DNA from: Isoetes taiwanensis | Lineage: Eukaryota; Streptophyta; Lycopodiopsida; Isoetales; Isoetaceae | Assembly: GCA_021234155.1 (NCBI GenBank) | Contig: JAJEKV010000018.1 | Coordinates: 17,753,352 to 17,817,351, forward strand | Reading direction: 5' to 3' | DNA length: 64,000 nucleotides | Shown here: piece by piece, positions 13,497 to 25,109 of the stretch | How positions within the stretch are numbered: the stretch's first letter is position 1 | Layout: each line of letters starts with the position of its first letter | Notes under the pieces: generated by a model | What the model was told of the DNA's origin: nothing | Databases searched by the model: none | The model's input: only the letters and a program-made list of their open reading frames with translations | Program-made: the position numbers and the translations under genes

Positions 13497-13573
13497 ATGC
13501 GGCGTTCCGGCACAAATACCAATGCAATCCCATTTTAATAAAGAAGATGCACCCTTATTGCACTAACAGCGGA

Positions 13574-13790
13574 CATAAAAGAAAGGAATTTCAGTCGACG
13601 AGGTACCTTCTAAATGCTACATTTGTAAAAACATCAATGTCTTATGCACCCCATGCTATCCACACGATGGGCAATTCATGCGAGCCTTAAAGTTGTTCCA
13701 CACGATGGGCAATTCATGCGAGCCTTAAAGTTGTTCAGGGGAGGGTGCTCATGAAGCGCCCACTTAAGGAATTAAATTTTCTTAACATAT
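13574..13790 (+). repeat. Dispersed copy of the 13.6/17.2/17.6-kb repeat
   Basis: The sequence from AGGAATTTCAG through GAGGTACCTTCTAAATGCTA to GAAGCGCCCACTTAAGGAAT recurs with high similarity at about 17156-17309 and 17632-17780. This copy also contains a 42-bp internal duplication of CACACGATGGGCAATTCATG... near 13657-13735. No TIRs or coding capacity were identified. Confidence 0.7.
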
Positions 13791-13847
13791 ATAATTATTA
13801 GCGGGAGGAATCTTTGGTCCCGCAAAAGCTAGGGGCCTGCTTCTTCG

Positions 13848-13912
13848 TCACGACCACGGAATTAGCGACAGGTAAACCGCGACCACGGAATTATCGACAG
13901 GCAAACCGGATA
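13848..13912 (+). repeat. Two-copy 31-bp tandem repeat
   Basis: CGACCACGGAATTAGCGACA followed by GGTAAACCG is repeated almost exactly as CGACCACGGAATTATCGACA plus GGCAAACCG with a period near 31 bases. Non-coding. Confidence 0.6.
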
Positions 13913-14213
13913 ACAGATAAGGTTGAAGCAGATATCCGTGGTTCCGCGCGAGACATCTCAGGCAATAGTTGGGGCAGCCGAATGGGTTTGTGACATGCAT
14001 AAATAGCTTCCTTTAACTACCGGGTTGGATTCAAGGGCGAAGAAGGTATGTCTGTCTATTGTGGTTTCTCTTTCTGCTAAGTTATTCATACATAAGACTT
14101 CGATTTCTTTGATTCTGTGTAATTGGAGTTACGGTTGTAGGTTCGGGATGTCTTTTATCAAATGCATATCTTGACTACTTGAAAACCCGAGGTGTGTTTT
14201 AATAAGGAGATAA

Positions 14214-14698
14214 TGCATGCCGAGCGTGATTTGAGCAACTCAACCTTTGGTAGTAGCCGTCTGCAAAACTCTAAAAGCTTTTGGAAAGGTTCTGGCTGGA
14301 ACCGCTTGCTTTTCCAGGTAACAAATAGCTCATGTTCTTTTGTTCTTTAGTTCCTTACAAAGGAATCTCGTAAGTCTCAAGCCCCGGCTATGTTGATAAT
14401 GGCTATGGATGAGGTTGGGCGTGTTAGGATCTCAAGCAACAACATATAGAGCATTGTTATGCGAATGAACATTTTCTAGAGGTGCCTCATATCAATTTGC
14501 ATTCATCTCAAATGTTCTCGCTTTTTATAAGTAGCTTTACTGTTTTGGTTCTCTGAAGTTCATGCATTGCTTTTATGCCCCTAAGGAAAGCTATGAATAA
14601 TGCACTCTTTGTTATCTTGCAGGTCTTGCCGTATGTGAAGATGCCAATGGAAAGGGAATGATTGGATTTGATCCTGAAAGTTTTATTCTCATAGGTAT
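14214..14698 (+). other. Two exon-like segments of an unrecognised gene
   Basis: A frame starting with ATG at 14214 reads MHAERDLSNSTFGSSRLQNS and continues to about 14318, where CCAG/GTAAC gives a donor-like end. After an intron-like spacer, TTGCAG at about 14622 opens a second segment (GLAVCEDANGKGMIGFDPES) that ends near 14694 at ATAG/GTATC. The splice-site shapes are good, but I recognise no family and found no further exons, so this is tentative. Confidence 0.25.
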
Positions 14699-14699
14699 C

Positions 14700-15888
14700 T
14701 ATCAAACGCTCCTTATATGAGTGATGGTGGAATCATATTGGCTTGAGTTAAGACACGTAAAATATTTGCTATTGATATTTTTCTGCATGCTACTTTGCTC
14801 TCTGTCATGCCATTTGTTACTTATAGATGTCTATTCTGTGCATCATATCATGAATTTTATAAAATAGGATGTTGTGTTCCAGAATAAATCATTTGCATCA
14901 TGCAAGTAAGAATTAGTCGCTTGTATCATGCAAGTAAGAATTGGTCCTCCTCAGATATTATCTTACACATTGCAGTTAACTAAACCGCATATGTTAACAT
15001 CTGCGATGAATGAAAGACCCACGGAATGCTACTCACGACTATTTATTTATCATCTACTAATGGCGTGCCAAGAGAAGCATTGAGAAAGTTTGGTAGGTCG
15101 GGCTTAAGAGCATTGTTTTAAAGCGCCTTACATAATCCGCCTTCTTGCAAACCAGATTTTTCAAAATGATCATTGCTTTTATCCCGCCGTGGGTTGTCGA
15201 TCTATTTGCTTTTGTAAGTATAAGGTCATGTGTCAGATCCGATAACATAAAACTCTTTTAGTCAAGACTATGAGTAATGCTTGGTGTAACAGATTTTCTA
15301 ATATGGAGCATGCCTTATATGAATGCTTGTGATTCTTCTGTTAAACTCTCAGCAGTATATATGCCAAGACAATGGTCATCAAATCCTTATGCAAGTAATC
15401 GGTACATAATGCAAATAAGTGCTCCTATGTACTAGGTAGAAAATGTTCATAATAACCATGTATTGGCACTTATTCTACCCAAATTGATGGAGAATGAGTC
15501 GACATGTTGCTACACATACCGTGAAGAACTTATTGGGGATCCCAAAATGGAATTGACAAAGGGTTTCTTAGCTAGATGAAAATTACAGAGAGCGTAACAC
15601 TTTCACAATTTCGAAGTTTCTATTTTGAAACATCTGCTTTTCTTGTTTCTATATCCCCATATGCCCCAACTCTGCACTTTCACATTGCAATAGTTGAAGT
15701 TAAACCTTGACAACTTAAACATTTGATGTGTGTTAAATATGTCAATGTCCATTGTTTATGCACAAATCAAAGATGAAGTTAATGTACGATCAATTGCACT
15801 GTAAATTTCATCATTTCTAATGCCTTAGAATCATCTGCACATATGGCACAGTATACAAATTGCATATTTCAAAAAGTGTTAATAAATG
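14700..15888. other. Non-coding stretch
   Basis: No gene or clear repeat array. A short direct repeat of CATGCAAGTAAGAATT occurs twice near 14899-14941. Otherwise nothing supported. Confidence 0.3.
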
Positions 15889-16095
15889 TTTTTTTTTTTT
15901 TTGAAGAACCGTGTCAGCAATATATTAAAAGAATGGTAATGTTACAAAGCAAGTGACCCAAAGAGACAGTGATACCTCGACACTCCACAACAACTGCAAC
16001 TCTACTGCTGTACAAACTGGCCATCACCATCTACCACACCCAAGAAGTCCCGCCAAATGGAAAACTTCCGCTCTACTAATCCCGGGAACACCAAA
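15889..16095 (-). mobile_element. 3' end of a LINE-like retroelement (copy 1)
   Basis: A run of T at 15889-15902 (poly(A) on the minus strand) is followed by about 190 bases that closely match 28706-28946. Shared blocks include ATATTAAAAGAATGGTAATG, ATACCTCGACACTCCACAAC and AAGAAGTCCCGCCAAATGG. Two dispersed copies that share a sequence end and finish in poly(A) fit 5'-truncated non-LTR retrotransposons. The upstream extent is not defined. Confidence 0.6.
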
Positions 16096-16259
16096 AAGCT
16101 TTGAAATAGCTTGTACCTGAGTCGAGGAATCAGAGAGGCTGCAGGCTGCTGAATCCCCTGGAATATTAATGTACCATCGAAGTTCTAGATTTCATATGTC
16201 TAAGTTCTAGATTTCATATGTCTAAGTTGTACATTTCATATGTTAAACCTATTTACGGC

Positions 16260-16650
16260 TTGACTTTATCTAGGAAAATTTTGAGGAACCCCAAGGGGAA
16301 TTGAAATCTTGAATCTTCATAATAAAATCTTTAATAAGCTAACGCGGGGAATATGACAACAATCATGGAGATTTTAGTCTCAAACCTTAGGCTAGTCTCA
16401 ACTTTAGAACTTAATATCTTGATTTTTAAATTTCTCAAATTCCAAGGTCGAATTAGATACTAGATGAACCGTTGGAAGACTAACGAAATCTTGATAGAAT
16501 CTCGACAACTCTTGCAATAACAAACCACTTGAAGAATTTGGAGGAATCTAGGAGAATTTTGATAAAGTATGGGAAATCTGAAGGGAATCTTAGGGAAACT
16601 TAAGAGGATCTAGGGGAGTCTTGGGGAATTCAGTCCCAAACGATATATTT
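16260..16650. repeat. Degenerate GGAATCTAGGGGA-type minisatellite, short
   Basis: This stretch repeats phrases such as GGAATCTAGGAGAATTTTG, GGGAATCTTAGGGAAACTT and GGATCTAGGGGAGTCTTGG. It is the opposite-strand equivalent of the larger AGATTCCCCTAGATTCTC array at 25.1-26.2 kb. Unit length is irregular, about 12-25 bases. Confidence 0.45.
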
Positions 16651-16784
16651 TGTAGCTAGCCTCAAATTTTAGATCTTTGATGTCATAATTTTTAAATATC
16701 TTCGCATCGCAAGGATGTCCAGAATTGAGATCTATTCGACTTAGCATAAAACTTCTTTTGCAGCAAGTTGGAGAAGAGAAATGT

Positions 16785-16810
16785 TCGCGGCGGCCGCAAG
16801 GCCGCCGCGA
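16785..16810. repeat. Perfect GC-rich hairpin with GCAA loop
   Basis: CGCGGCGGCC at 16786-16795 and GGCCGCCGCG at 16800-16809 are exact reverse complements around a 4-base GCAA loop, and the flanking T/A pair extends the stem to 11 bp. It stands alone in AT-rich DNA just before the tandem block at 16.8 kb. Confidence 0.85.
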
Positions 16811-16822
16811 TAAATTTCTTGT

Positions 16823-17900
16823 AAATTTTATTATGATGGGTTAAACCCTTTTTAACTTTTCGTTTTGACTTACCATAGTGAAATTTCGGTCTTTATCTCA
16901 CACTCTCGAGTTTTCGATAAATTTGAAGTTTGCTACAAGGGTTCTAAGTCAGAAGATTAAGTTAATCCCAATGGACCACAAAGTGTCCTTCAATAGATCA
17001 CTAAGTGCCCATCAAATGCCCACATGGGACCTTTAATGGCCCACTGCCTACTTCCTGAGATAGCAGCAACTTTGACAACAATCTTAACAACTACTTTGTG
17101 TACAATTTTATAGAATATGAAAACCAGTATTTATTGTATTAGCAGGATATAAAAGAAGGAATTGCAGCCGATGAGGTACCTTCTAAATGCTACATTTGTA
17201 AAAGCATCAATGTCTTTTGCACCCCATGCTATTCACGATGGGCAATTCATGCGACTCTTAAAGTTGTGTAGGGGAGGGCGCTCCTGAAGCGCCCACTTAA
17301 GGAATTAAATTTTATTATGATGGGCTAAACTCTTTTTAACTTTCCGTTTTGACATACCATAGTGAAATTTCGGTCTTTAGCTCACACTCTCGAGTTTTCG
17401 ATAAATTTGAGGTTTGTACAAGGGTTCTAAGTCAGACGGTTAAGTTAATCCCAATGGACCACAAAGTGTCCTTTAATGGATCACTAAGTGCCCCCACATG
17501 GGACCTTTAATGGCCCACTGCCTACTTCGTGAGATAACAGCAACTTTGACAACAATCTTAACAACTACTTTGTGTACAATTTTATAGAATATGAAAACCA
17601 GTATTTATTATACTAGCAGGATATAAAAGAAGGAATTTCAGCCAATGAGGTGCCTTCTAAATGTTACATTTGCAAAAACATCATTGTCTTGTGCAATGAT
17701 ATCCATGATGGGCAATTCATGCGAGCCTTAAAGTTGCGTAGGGGAGGGTGCTCATGAAGCGCCCTTTTAAGGAATTAAATTTTATTATGATGGGCTAAAC
17801 TCTTTTTAACTCCCCGTTTTGACATACCATAATGAAATTTTGGTCTTTAGCTTTCAAATGATATCACACTCTTGAGTTTTCGATAAATTTGAGGTTTGCT
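16823..17900 (+). repeat. Tandem duplication, about 2.3 copies of a 470-484-bp unit
   Basis: AAATTTTATTATGATGGG begins at 16823, 17307 and 17777, giving spacings of 484 and 470. Each unit runs through CCCTTTTTAACTTT, a TTTTGACATACCATAGTGAA-like phrase and ATGGACCACAAAGTGTCCTT, and ends with the GGTACCTTCTAAATGCTA to GAAGCGCCCACTTAAGG module also seen at 13.6 kb. The third copy is truncated near 17900. No coding frame. Confidence 0.85.
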
Positions 17901-18264
17901 ACCAGGGTTGCAAATAGTGCACACTATCAGAGTTGCAACTTCTCCAAGTATATGTAAGATTAAATTGCTCACGAATGCCCAAAGTACCAGAATTTAAAAG
18001 AGTAGTTCTCAACCTTCAACGACCCAAGAGCATTATCATGAGATTATACCACGGTCCAGAAGTAAGCTGTGAATACATACCTATAAAAACATTTATGAGA
18101 TAGAGGTTCACAAACAAAAACAGAAAATCCAAAATTTGACCACATGCAATATGCACCAATATGCACATGCAGACTGGATTTGTTGCCTAAGCTCTTAGAA
18201 AGAATAGATTGACTTCCAATTTGACATAGCCAACTTATGATCTTCATGCATGTTGCCATCACAA

Positions 18265-18396
18265 TGCTAAGATCGCAAACTTAACTTCAGAAACATGTGC
18301 TTTTAAAAGGGAAGAAGAGTTATCTTCTTATGCTAAGATCGCAAACTTAACTTCAGAAACATGTGCTTTTAAAAGGGAAGAAGAGTTATCTTCTTA
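18265..18396 (+). repeat. Perfect 66-bp tandem duplication
   Basis: The 66-base unit starting TGCTAAGATCGCAAAC at 18265 is repeated without visible change from 18331. This suggests a recent duplication. Confidence 0.9.
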
Positions 18397-19009
18397 TCAT
18401 TATACGAAGATAAATTCAATTGTCAAAACCATCAAGCTAACTAAGAGAGAGAGAATGCAAATGAAAGAAAGCCACATCTGGGCATCTCCACTAAAACCAA
18501 CAACAATAGTCAAGGAGGAGAGAAAGAAAGGTATAAATGGACGTCAGAAGGGCTGTAACTGCCAAAACTAACTCATGGGAATGGTTTTGACAATTACATG
18601 TCTCAAAACCAACATTTTAACCTAGAATAGGCATTCACATTCTAGGATAAGCCAACTCAAACATGGTAGAATAATCACATATAGATACCAGTGGCACCGA
18701 TTTAGCTAAAAATTTCCAACTCCTTATGTTCAGTGGCTCACTTGTAAGTGTGATTAACGACTTGGCCTTGAGAGCCCAACTCCTGTAAAAAAAATCATAC
18801 AAAATGACTTTTGCAGGCAATAATAGTAACTATGCTCACGGGAGAACCCTCTTCAATTCATAGCAACGACAAAGCCATACTTCAAAAAAATCCAGTCTGC
18901 GTGAACTATCAGGGTTGCAACTCCTGTTTTGTGCTTTTTTTGCTGCAAAAGGTGCAAAGCCGACTATTAAAAAGTGAACCAGAGCTATGGCAGTAATCTC
19001 ATATCCAAT

Positions 19010-19050
19010 GCTTCCACAAGTAATCTCATACCCAATGCTTCTACAATAAT
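19010..19050 (+). repeat. Short tandem repeat of AGTAATCTCATA
   Basis: Phrases beginning GTAATCTCATATCCAATGCTT and GTAATCTCATACCCAATGCT stand side by side with a period near 27 bases. They lie inside an otherwise non-coding stretch. Confidence 0.5.
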
Positions 19051-19121
19051 GCTCTTGGCACACAAAAATAACCCTGCGAATTTTGTTCAAATCCTGCAAA
19101 TGATTCTGAGCAAACGACACA

Positions 19122-19490
19122 CAAAAAGCATTCTTTGCTATCCATGGATGATTAAATGAAAAGCACATAAGCCGATTGTTCAAGGAACAATGATTTTGTG
19201 AACCATAGAAGCAAGCGAGAGGAAGAAGATGAAAATAGTTTTTTCATTAAAAAAATCTTTCAAATGGGTTGCATCTTTTCACGCGCATAATCCAATGGAC
19301 CACAACAAAAAGCATTCTTTGCTATCCACGGATGATAAAATGAAAAGCACATAAGCCGGTTGTTCAAGGAGCAACGCTTTTGTGAACTATAGAAGCAAGC
19401 GAGAGGAAGAAGATGAAAACGGTTTTTTCATAAAAAAAATTCTTTCAAATGGGTTGCATCTTTTCACACGCATAATCCAATGGACCACAA
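19122..19490 (+). repeat. 184-bp tandem duplication
   Basis: The unit beginning CAAAAAGCATTCTTTGCTAT at 19122 recurs at 19306. It covers the phrases AAAAGCACATAAGCCG and GAAGCAAGCGAGAGGAAGA and ends at AATCCAATGGACCACAA. The copies differ by scattered substitutions. Non-coding. Confidence 0.9.
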
Positions 19491-19719
19491 AAAAAAAAAA
19501 AATTCCCACAACAAAATAAACGGTCAAGATCGCACAAGACACAGAGGTCTTTCATGGACTTGCAGGCCTCTGGAAATGATGGTACCTCTTTGATTTTTGA
19601 GACCTTCTTCACAAAGACTTGTCCACCATTGTATTGAATGTGATATCCTATCTTATGTCTATTTTGTTTTTGATTGAAAGTATATAATAGCCCCTAGAGG
19701 CTGTGCATGCTATTCGAGA

Positions 19720-19905
19720 ATTGGGCGACTGCCCAATAAGGGTACTTAAAAAGCTAGCACGTGAGAACTAGCAACCCAGACTCCCAACCCCAGCTCTGAA
19801 ATTGGTCGGCTGCCCAATTTCAGGATAGCTCTCCTCTCAGTTGGATGACAAAGTGCACCTTAGGGTCTCTGGCACCTACTCGAAAATTGGGCCGCCAACC
19901 AATTT
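19720..19905. repeat. Three periodic hairpins of the ATTGGG...CCCAAT type
   Basis: There are three similar inverted repeats. The first is ATTGGGC-GACT-GCCCAAT (19720-19737). The second is GAAATTGG-TCGGCTGC-CCAATTTC (19797-19820). The third is AAATTGG-GCCGCCAA-CCAATTT (19884-19905). Their centres are 80 and 86 bases apart. Stem and loop sequences are related, so they are probably diverged copies of one repeat unit just upstream of the DUF7869-type remnant. Confidence 0.7.
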
Positions 19906-21011
19906 ATAGGGCCTGGATATTTTAAAGAAACTTAATGTTGCATTCTTGCTGTGAGGGGCTTCATCTCTTTCACTAACTTCGAGGATGCCGTGTGCAACCA
20001 ATACCCGGGGATCAACTTTATAGGGTTCACAGTGACGGAGGGCTATCCGCTCCCTGTTGATGTGGACTTACGTTGCATGGGTTGCCTCTATCATCCTAAG
20101 GCTAGTATGATTCTGACATGGACAATGATTATGTCATAGCGAACGGTGTGAAAATCTTTGAAATCTTGAGCAGGAGAATCAGTGGGGCCGACGTAACCAT
20201 TATCTAGCATTGGTAGCTTAGAGATAGATAAACATCCAAACTATGAAAAATGCAAGTATACAATGCATAAACGGGAGCCATATGTACTTGCATAGGCATC
20301 CATGGGAAGCGGTGTATGCATATCATTCATGACAAGATGGATCAAGCAAAGACAATGATACCCAAACTACAACAATCAGTGAAGTCTCTTTGGAGGTTAG
20401 ATAAGTTGAAGACATCTCTAGCAGGTGCTATTACACATGGGCATGACAAGGGTGTGTATGGGAATTTCTCTTTGGACCTCTGGTCAAATGACTTTAATTT
20501 CCATGTTGGTTCAATAAATAGCATTTTGAAAAGGCTTGAGATGGTGCATGATTGTAGTGGTGGCCATCTAACCAAACCTGAGCCTAGAGCACCGGAGTGG
20601 GTTGCTGCACTAAGGGACACCTTCGCACTTCACGCGAAGTTGTCATTGACAAATGGGAGTCCCTGGGAGCAGACGTCAAGACCAAATGGCCTATCATTCA
20701 AGGCCCTCCCGAAAATGCTCCTTCTACAACTCGACAATGCATCTGGACAGAACAAGAATCGATATGTATTCTCATATTAATTGTCCTACATTGTGTATCT
20801 AGGCGTGTTTGAGGATATTGAATTGGGGTTCATGATGCCCAGCCATATGCATGATGAGGATATTGACACTTTGTTCGGAAATTTGTCATCATCACTGAAG
20901 AAAGCTGAGGAGCTGACCATGCCTGAATTGTTGTATGAGTGGTATGACATATTCAACAAAAATTGGACTTATTCAGATTTAATAGATAGTGCTTCAAAAA
21001 TGCCATTATAA

Positions 21012-21640
21012 GAATTTATGTATTATTTAATTCTTCTTGATTGTTATAATTTTTATGTGTTTTTATTACATAAATTTATCTTTATATTAAAACTATAATG
21101 GTTGTCAAAGAATAATTTTTAGTGATTTAACAAACATGATAATTTTTAAATGAAATCTGATGGTTTAATAAGTGATTGACTTAAAATTCATGTAAGAATT
21201 GCACAATTGATAAACTTTTACGCTTTTAAGAATACTTTAGGAAAGTTTTAGGTTGAAATTAATTAAATGATAAAGTTAATGTTTTAATAATAACTATTGA
21301 ATAATTTATTATTGATGAAATAAAACATAATCAATAATAAGCTATTTAATTTTTTAAAACATAAGCATAATTAGATCTAAAAGATTCTTCTATGAATATT
21401 TCTAAAAAATAACATTTTAATCATACAGAGTTTATCTTAGATTAAAATTTAATTTAAAATAGAGTAAAGTGAAAATTAGTTATCTTATACTTTAGTAGCC
21501 ATCATACTTTTGATCTAAAGGTAAATTGAACGAATTTTTGAAATCGATAAAAGTTGAAAATACTTATAATCTTATCATGGCATCCTTGAAGTATATCTAT
21601 TAGATTTGAATAAGTCCAAATTTTGTTGAATATGTCATTG
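21012..21640. other. Very AT-rich spacer inside the DUF7869-type remnant
   Basis: This stretch separates the DEDID block from the VPNWKG block. The minus-strand copy has only about 140 bases between the same two blocks. It is therefore an insertion or an intron particular to this copy. No terminal repeats were recognised. Confidence 0.45.
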
Positions 21641-21920
21641 GTTTAAATGCGATCTCAAGGCACTAGTGCCCTATATTGTTGACAAAGTGCCCTATATTGT
21701 TGACAAAGTGCCAAATTGGAAAGGGGTCATCGAGGGCTACATTACATTCCCAATGGTGACACCACACCAGCCCTTTGGCATTCAAATTTGCTATGAATGG
21801 CGAGTGGCCAATCCTGTACCACAAAGCTAGACCTAGCTTCCTAGAGTGGCTACCAGCAGAAGGAATTCAGATGTGGAAGCAGGGATCATATGAGAGGCCA
21901 TTGTTGCCACAAGAGAACCT

Positions 21921-23562
21921 GTGACGCTCCCTACAAAATACTACGGCGCCCAGTCATACACTCAGTAGGAAATCCCCTATCTGGTCCTTTGACCGCATGG
22001 GCCCCCCATTATCCTGCACTCCATGGTATCCCTAGTGCGGGAAGGGGGACACGAAGGTGTCTTGCGCGCCCTTCCCCTATGGGCTCCTATCACAGTGAAA
22101 GCATAAACAACGTCAGAACTAGCAATAACAATACATCGAACTACCTCGAAGGGTAGCGCATCCATACATCCATAGGTATAATAGAGATAAACATATGCCA
22201 TAAAACATGAGAGCTCCTACCCAAGGCTCAGACACATGGGGAGGTAGACTGACGGCGAGGCCTCAAGATAGAGTAGATCGAGTCATAACAATGGTGGGGC
22301 TGGCTATAGACAATGGCTAGGGTTGACCACTCCATCCGCTCCTGTGCATACTTTGCAGATGGGCTAGATCGGGCTCTGGTACGACTCTAGCCTTCTGGAT
22401 ATACAATTTCATGGTATCACGCATCGAGACTGCTCTAGGTTGCATCTCCCCGGTCCGTCGAGGCAGGAAGGTTTCCATCTCCCCTTCCAGGGGTCTAGAG
22501 GTTCCACGGGCAGCTAGAGAATCGTGGCGTCACACGTTTCTTTCCCGACTTAACCCCCCAAAATAAGAGCCAGGCCATCACCTGCAGCTCTTGAGAGGCA
22601 GGGCGACACCATTGCCCCAGGAGGTGTCAGACCCATGCCCGGCCCACTCGAAGTGAACGGCCATAGGCCTAGCCCGCTATGGGGTTCCCAGTAGCCATGC
22701 TCAGTAGGGACCCTCCATCCGTCTCGCCTCTAGCCCTGTTATGTAGTGCTGAGTCATACCATAGCTCCCATCCGGTGGGTTCCTACGCACATGCCGCAAT
22801 AATAATAGGAACTAAAGGGTCTAAACTAGGAGCATTACTAAGTAATGGCTACTAGGTCTCTACCCCCCCTTCCCAATACAAGAGGAGCAAACATGATCAA
22901 CCAACATCACATGTCCACATAACATAATCATAATAAGAAGAACATCTAAACCTAATCATACATATCTAACTTACAGTTAGGGTTCATTGATTAGGGTTCA
23001 AGATGTAGACTAAGGGTTCTAGGAAAGGCTCTATTAGAGACACGAAATGCTAACTCATCTGGAGTCCTAACTTCCAGACGATCTACAAAAAACTCTAATC
23101 CAAATACCTGCTCCTGAGGAACTCCTTCCTATCCCTGGCGTGTCCATGGTCTTCGAGGTGGTCGAAGTAGTGCTTGCTCCAAGATCGTGCACACGCTCTA
23201 GGGGCTGCTGTGCTAGGCTATGCCACAACAAACGACTCTCAAACAGAGTCTAGAGCACAAAGAAGGTTTCCAGGGTGTTGGAGCTAGAAAAGAGGCCTAG
23301 GGTTAGGGTTTAGGCCTATATAGATTAGGGTCCACATGTCATGCCACGTGGCTCCAATGGGATATGGCCGTGTGGCGGCTGCCCAATAGGATGAGGCCAT
23401 ATGGAAATTGGCCTTATCTTAAGGGTATCTAAGTTATATAAATAACTTAGACATGCACCCTATGCCACTAATTAAGTTTATACAAGGCTACTAAGGTAGA
23501 CTTGTATAGTGACAGACCCAGAAATATACGTATTTATGGTGTATATTTCCCTGGAACGTCAC
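21921..23562 (-). mobile_element. 1.64-kb non-autonomous TIR element with 8-bp target duplication
   Basis: The plus strand begins GTGACGCTCCCT and ends ...CTGGAACGTCAC, giving terminal inverted repeats GTGACG. It interrupts the DUF7869-type frame. The left flank AGAACCT (21914-21920) and right flank AGAACTCT (23563-23570) are the duplicated target; removing the element restores the reading PQENSKLLPPKES. It is the reverse-oriented relative of 53293-56576. Next to one terminus is a hairpin whose stem pairing is conserved between the two copies. No transposase frame is visible. An 8-bp duplication occurs in hAT and P superfamilies, but the ends do not match a family I know. Confidence 0.75.
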
Positions 23563-24261
23563 AGAACTCTAAATTATTGCCTCCCAAGGAGTCAATTAAA
23601 TATTTGGGCCAGTTACGCAATAGTATCCACAAGCATATCTTCCATTGGTTTGCAATCTCTACCACTAACAAGGGCAAACTTGAGCAGGCTAACTATTTGA
23701 CACAATTTACCTCCACCATTGAGTATTGGATGCGGCTCTTACAGGAGCTAGGAAGTCTGATCACATTGGGGAATACTACAAAGACTGTTAGCCACAAACT
23801 AGGCAGGTGCCCGTTGCTCCTCCAGATGCAGTTGCAATAGTGGAACCACTTGAAAGTTTGATACCTGCTTGTGGGTCCTTGGAGAGATAGACCCATACTG
23901 GAATTTAATCTGTTCAAAGACATGTCGAAAGGTATGTTTATTCTAGCACGCCCGGACAATGTCTTGTGCCCCACCTGGGTGGGGTATACTACTGAAGAGC
24001 CACAAATGGACGACAAGCAGAACTTTGAGACCATCAGGTGACTTCGTGGGAGCCAGTACAGTGAGGAACCAAGTGTATCCGGCTAATTATATCAACTGCT
24101 GGAAAAAAAGATGGAGGCCAACAATGGGGGGTGATCGCATTGACATAGAGGCCATCGACTTTGCTTGGGCCCCATCCAACGAGAAGAAGCTTCCCGCCAC
24201 TATTAAGATTCCAATGCACGTAGCTGAAGCTTATTCATCACTTGTTGGGGATGGCAATTAA

Positions 24262-25105
24262 GGTGAGAAAAACCTCATCGATGTAAGAATTTAGAAAATG
24301 GTCCAAAAATTCAAGTTTTGTCCATGTATAATGAAATAGTGGTCCATACAATTATTTTGTTAACTCTAAGAGCTGCACTTAAATATTGCCCATGGAATCA
24401 TAATATATTGCAGCAGCAAAAGCTAAGAACTTGTCCAGTATTCAACTCAATCTATTTCACATAACCTAAGCTATATTATAAGTAGGTTGGCTATATATGC
24501 CAATAAGGAAATAATACGTCATATGATTTTGATTACAATGTATTGTTATGGATGTCTTATGTGCATATGCGATCTTTCTATCCAAGAATACGAAGCTTCC
24601 AATTACAAGAAAGGTGTGACTTTTTATGAGTAACCTGGGCCTTTTTCATAAGAACCTCTAGCAACTTGATGCATGGAGTTTGGCCTTCTTCAACACTCAC
24701 AGGCACACGATGAGTTTCTGCATTCTTAAAGAGGTCTACAAATGGAGTGCATCCTTAAAGAGGTCTAGAAATTGAGTGTTGCTAACATATATAGGGGCCA
24801 TATGCTAAACTGTGGTAGAGGACACTAACAGTTCCTGTTTGTGAACTGGGCTACAGAGCAACGAGGATCAATATTTTATTCTTTGACTGAAGTAACTAAG
24901 ACATGAGGTATACAGATGATAATTATAAATTATCGAGGTGACCAATGAAAAAGACAGAGGACTAGATAACAAGGGCAAAGCACCTGTGTTGAACAGAAGA
25001 TTGCCAAGGTAGATAAAAAAGACAAGAGGACTGGTGCGATGAAGCGTGTACAAGGAAAGAAGCAGGACTGCATGAAGCCGACCCTGCAAAACACACCAGT
25101 GCGGA
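24262..25105. other. Non-coding stretch
   Basis: No gene seen. A phrase TCTTAAAGAGGTCTA recurs near 24723 and 24751, a small duplication. Confidence 0.3.
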
Positions 25106-25109
25106 AGAT

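Larger units (their letters stand above)
20316..24261 (+). pseudogene. DUF7869-type gene, interrupted and decayed (copy 1)
   Basis: A frame from 20316 reads HDKMDQAKTMIPKL, then AGAITHGHDKGVYGNFSLDL, LLLQLDNASGQNKNRY and, past one in-frame TAA (20778-20780), LGFMMPSHMHDEDIDTLFG, ending at 21011. This matches my knowledge of the DUF7869 domain (LDNC...NKN followed by GHTHEDID), a family abundant in some plants, animals and fungi and probably linked to mobile genes; its function is unknown. After an AT-rich spacer, the gene resumes with VPNWKGVIEGYITFP at about 21718. It is split by the element at 21921-23562 and resumes with SKLLPPKESIKYLG at about 23568 and CWKKRWRPTMGGDRID...AWAP near 24091-24175, ending at 24261. 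The same segments occur in the same order in the minus-strand copy at 47.8-50.8 kb. Stops and frame changes make it a pseudogene. Confidence 0.7.

Noticed and set aside
18044-19183. Frames on both strands near 18-19 kb
   Set aside because: They are short, overlap tandem duplications and show no domain or splice pattern.
21921-23562. Solo LTR (TGACG...CGTCA)
   Set aside because: The ends begin TG and end CA, but a 4-6-base duplication does not fit inside the G/C pair, whereas an 8-base duplication fits outside GTGACG/CGTCAC in both copies.
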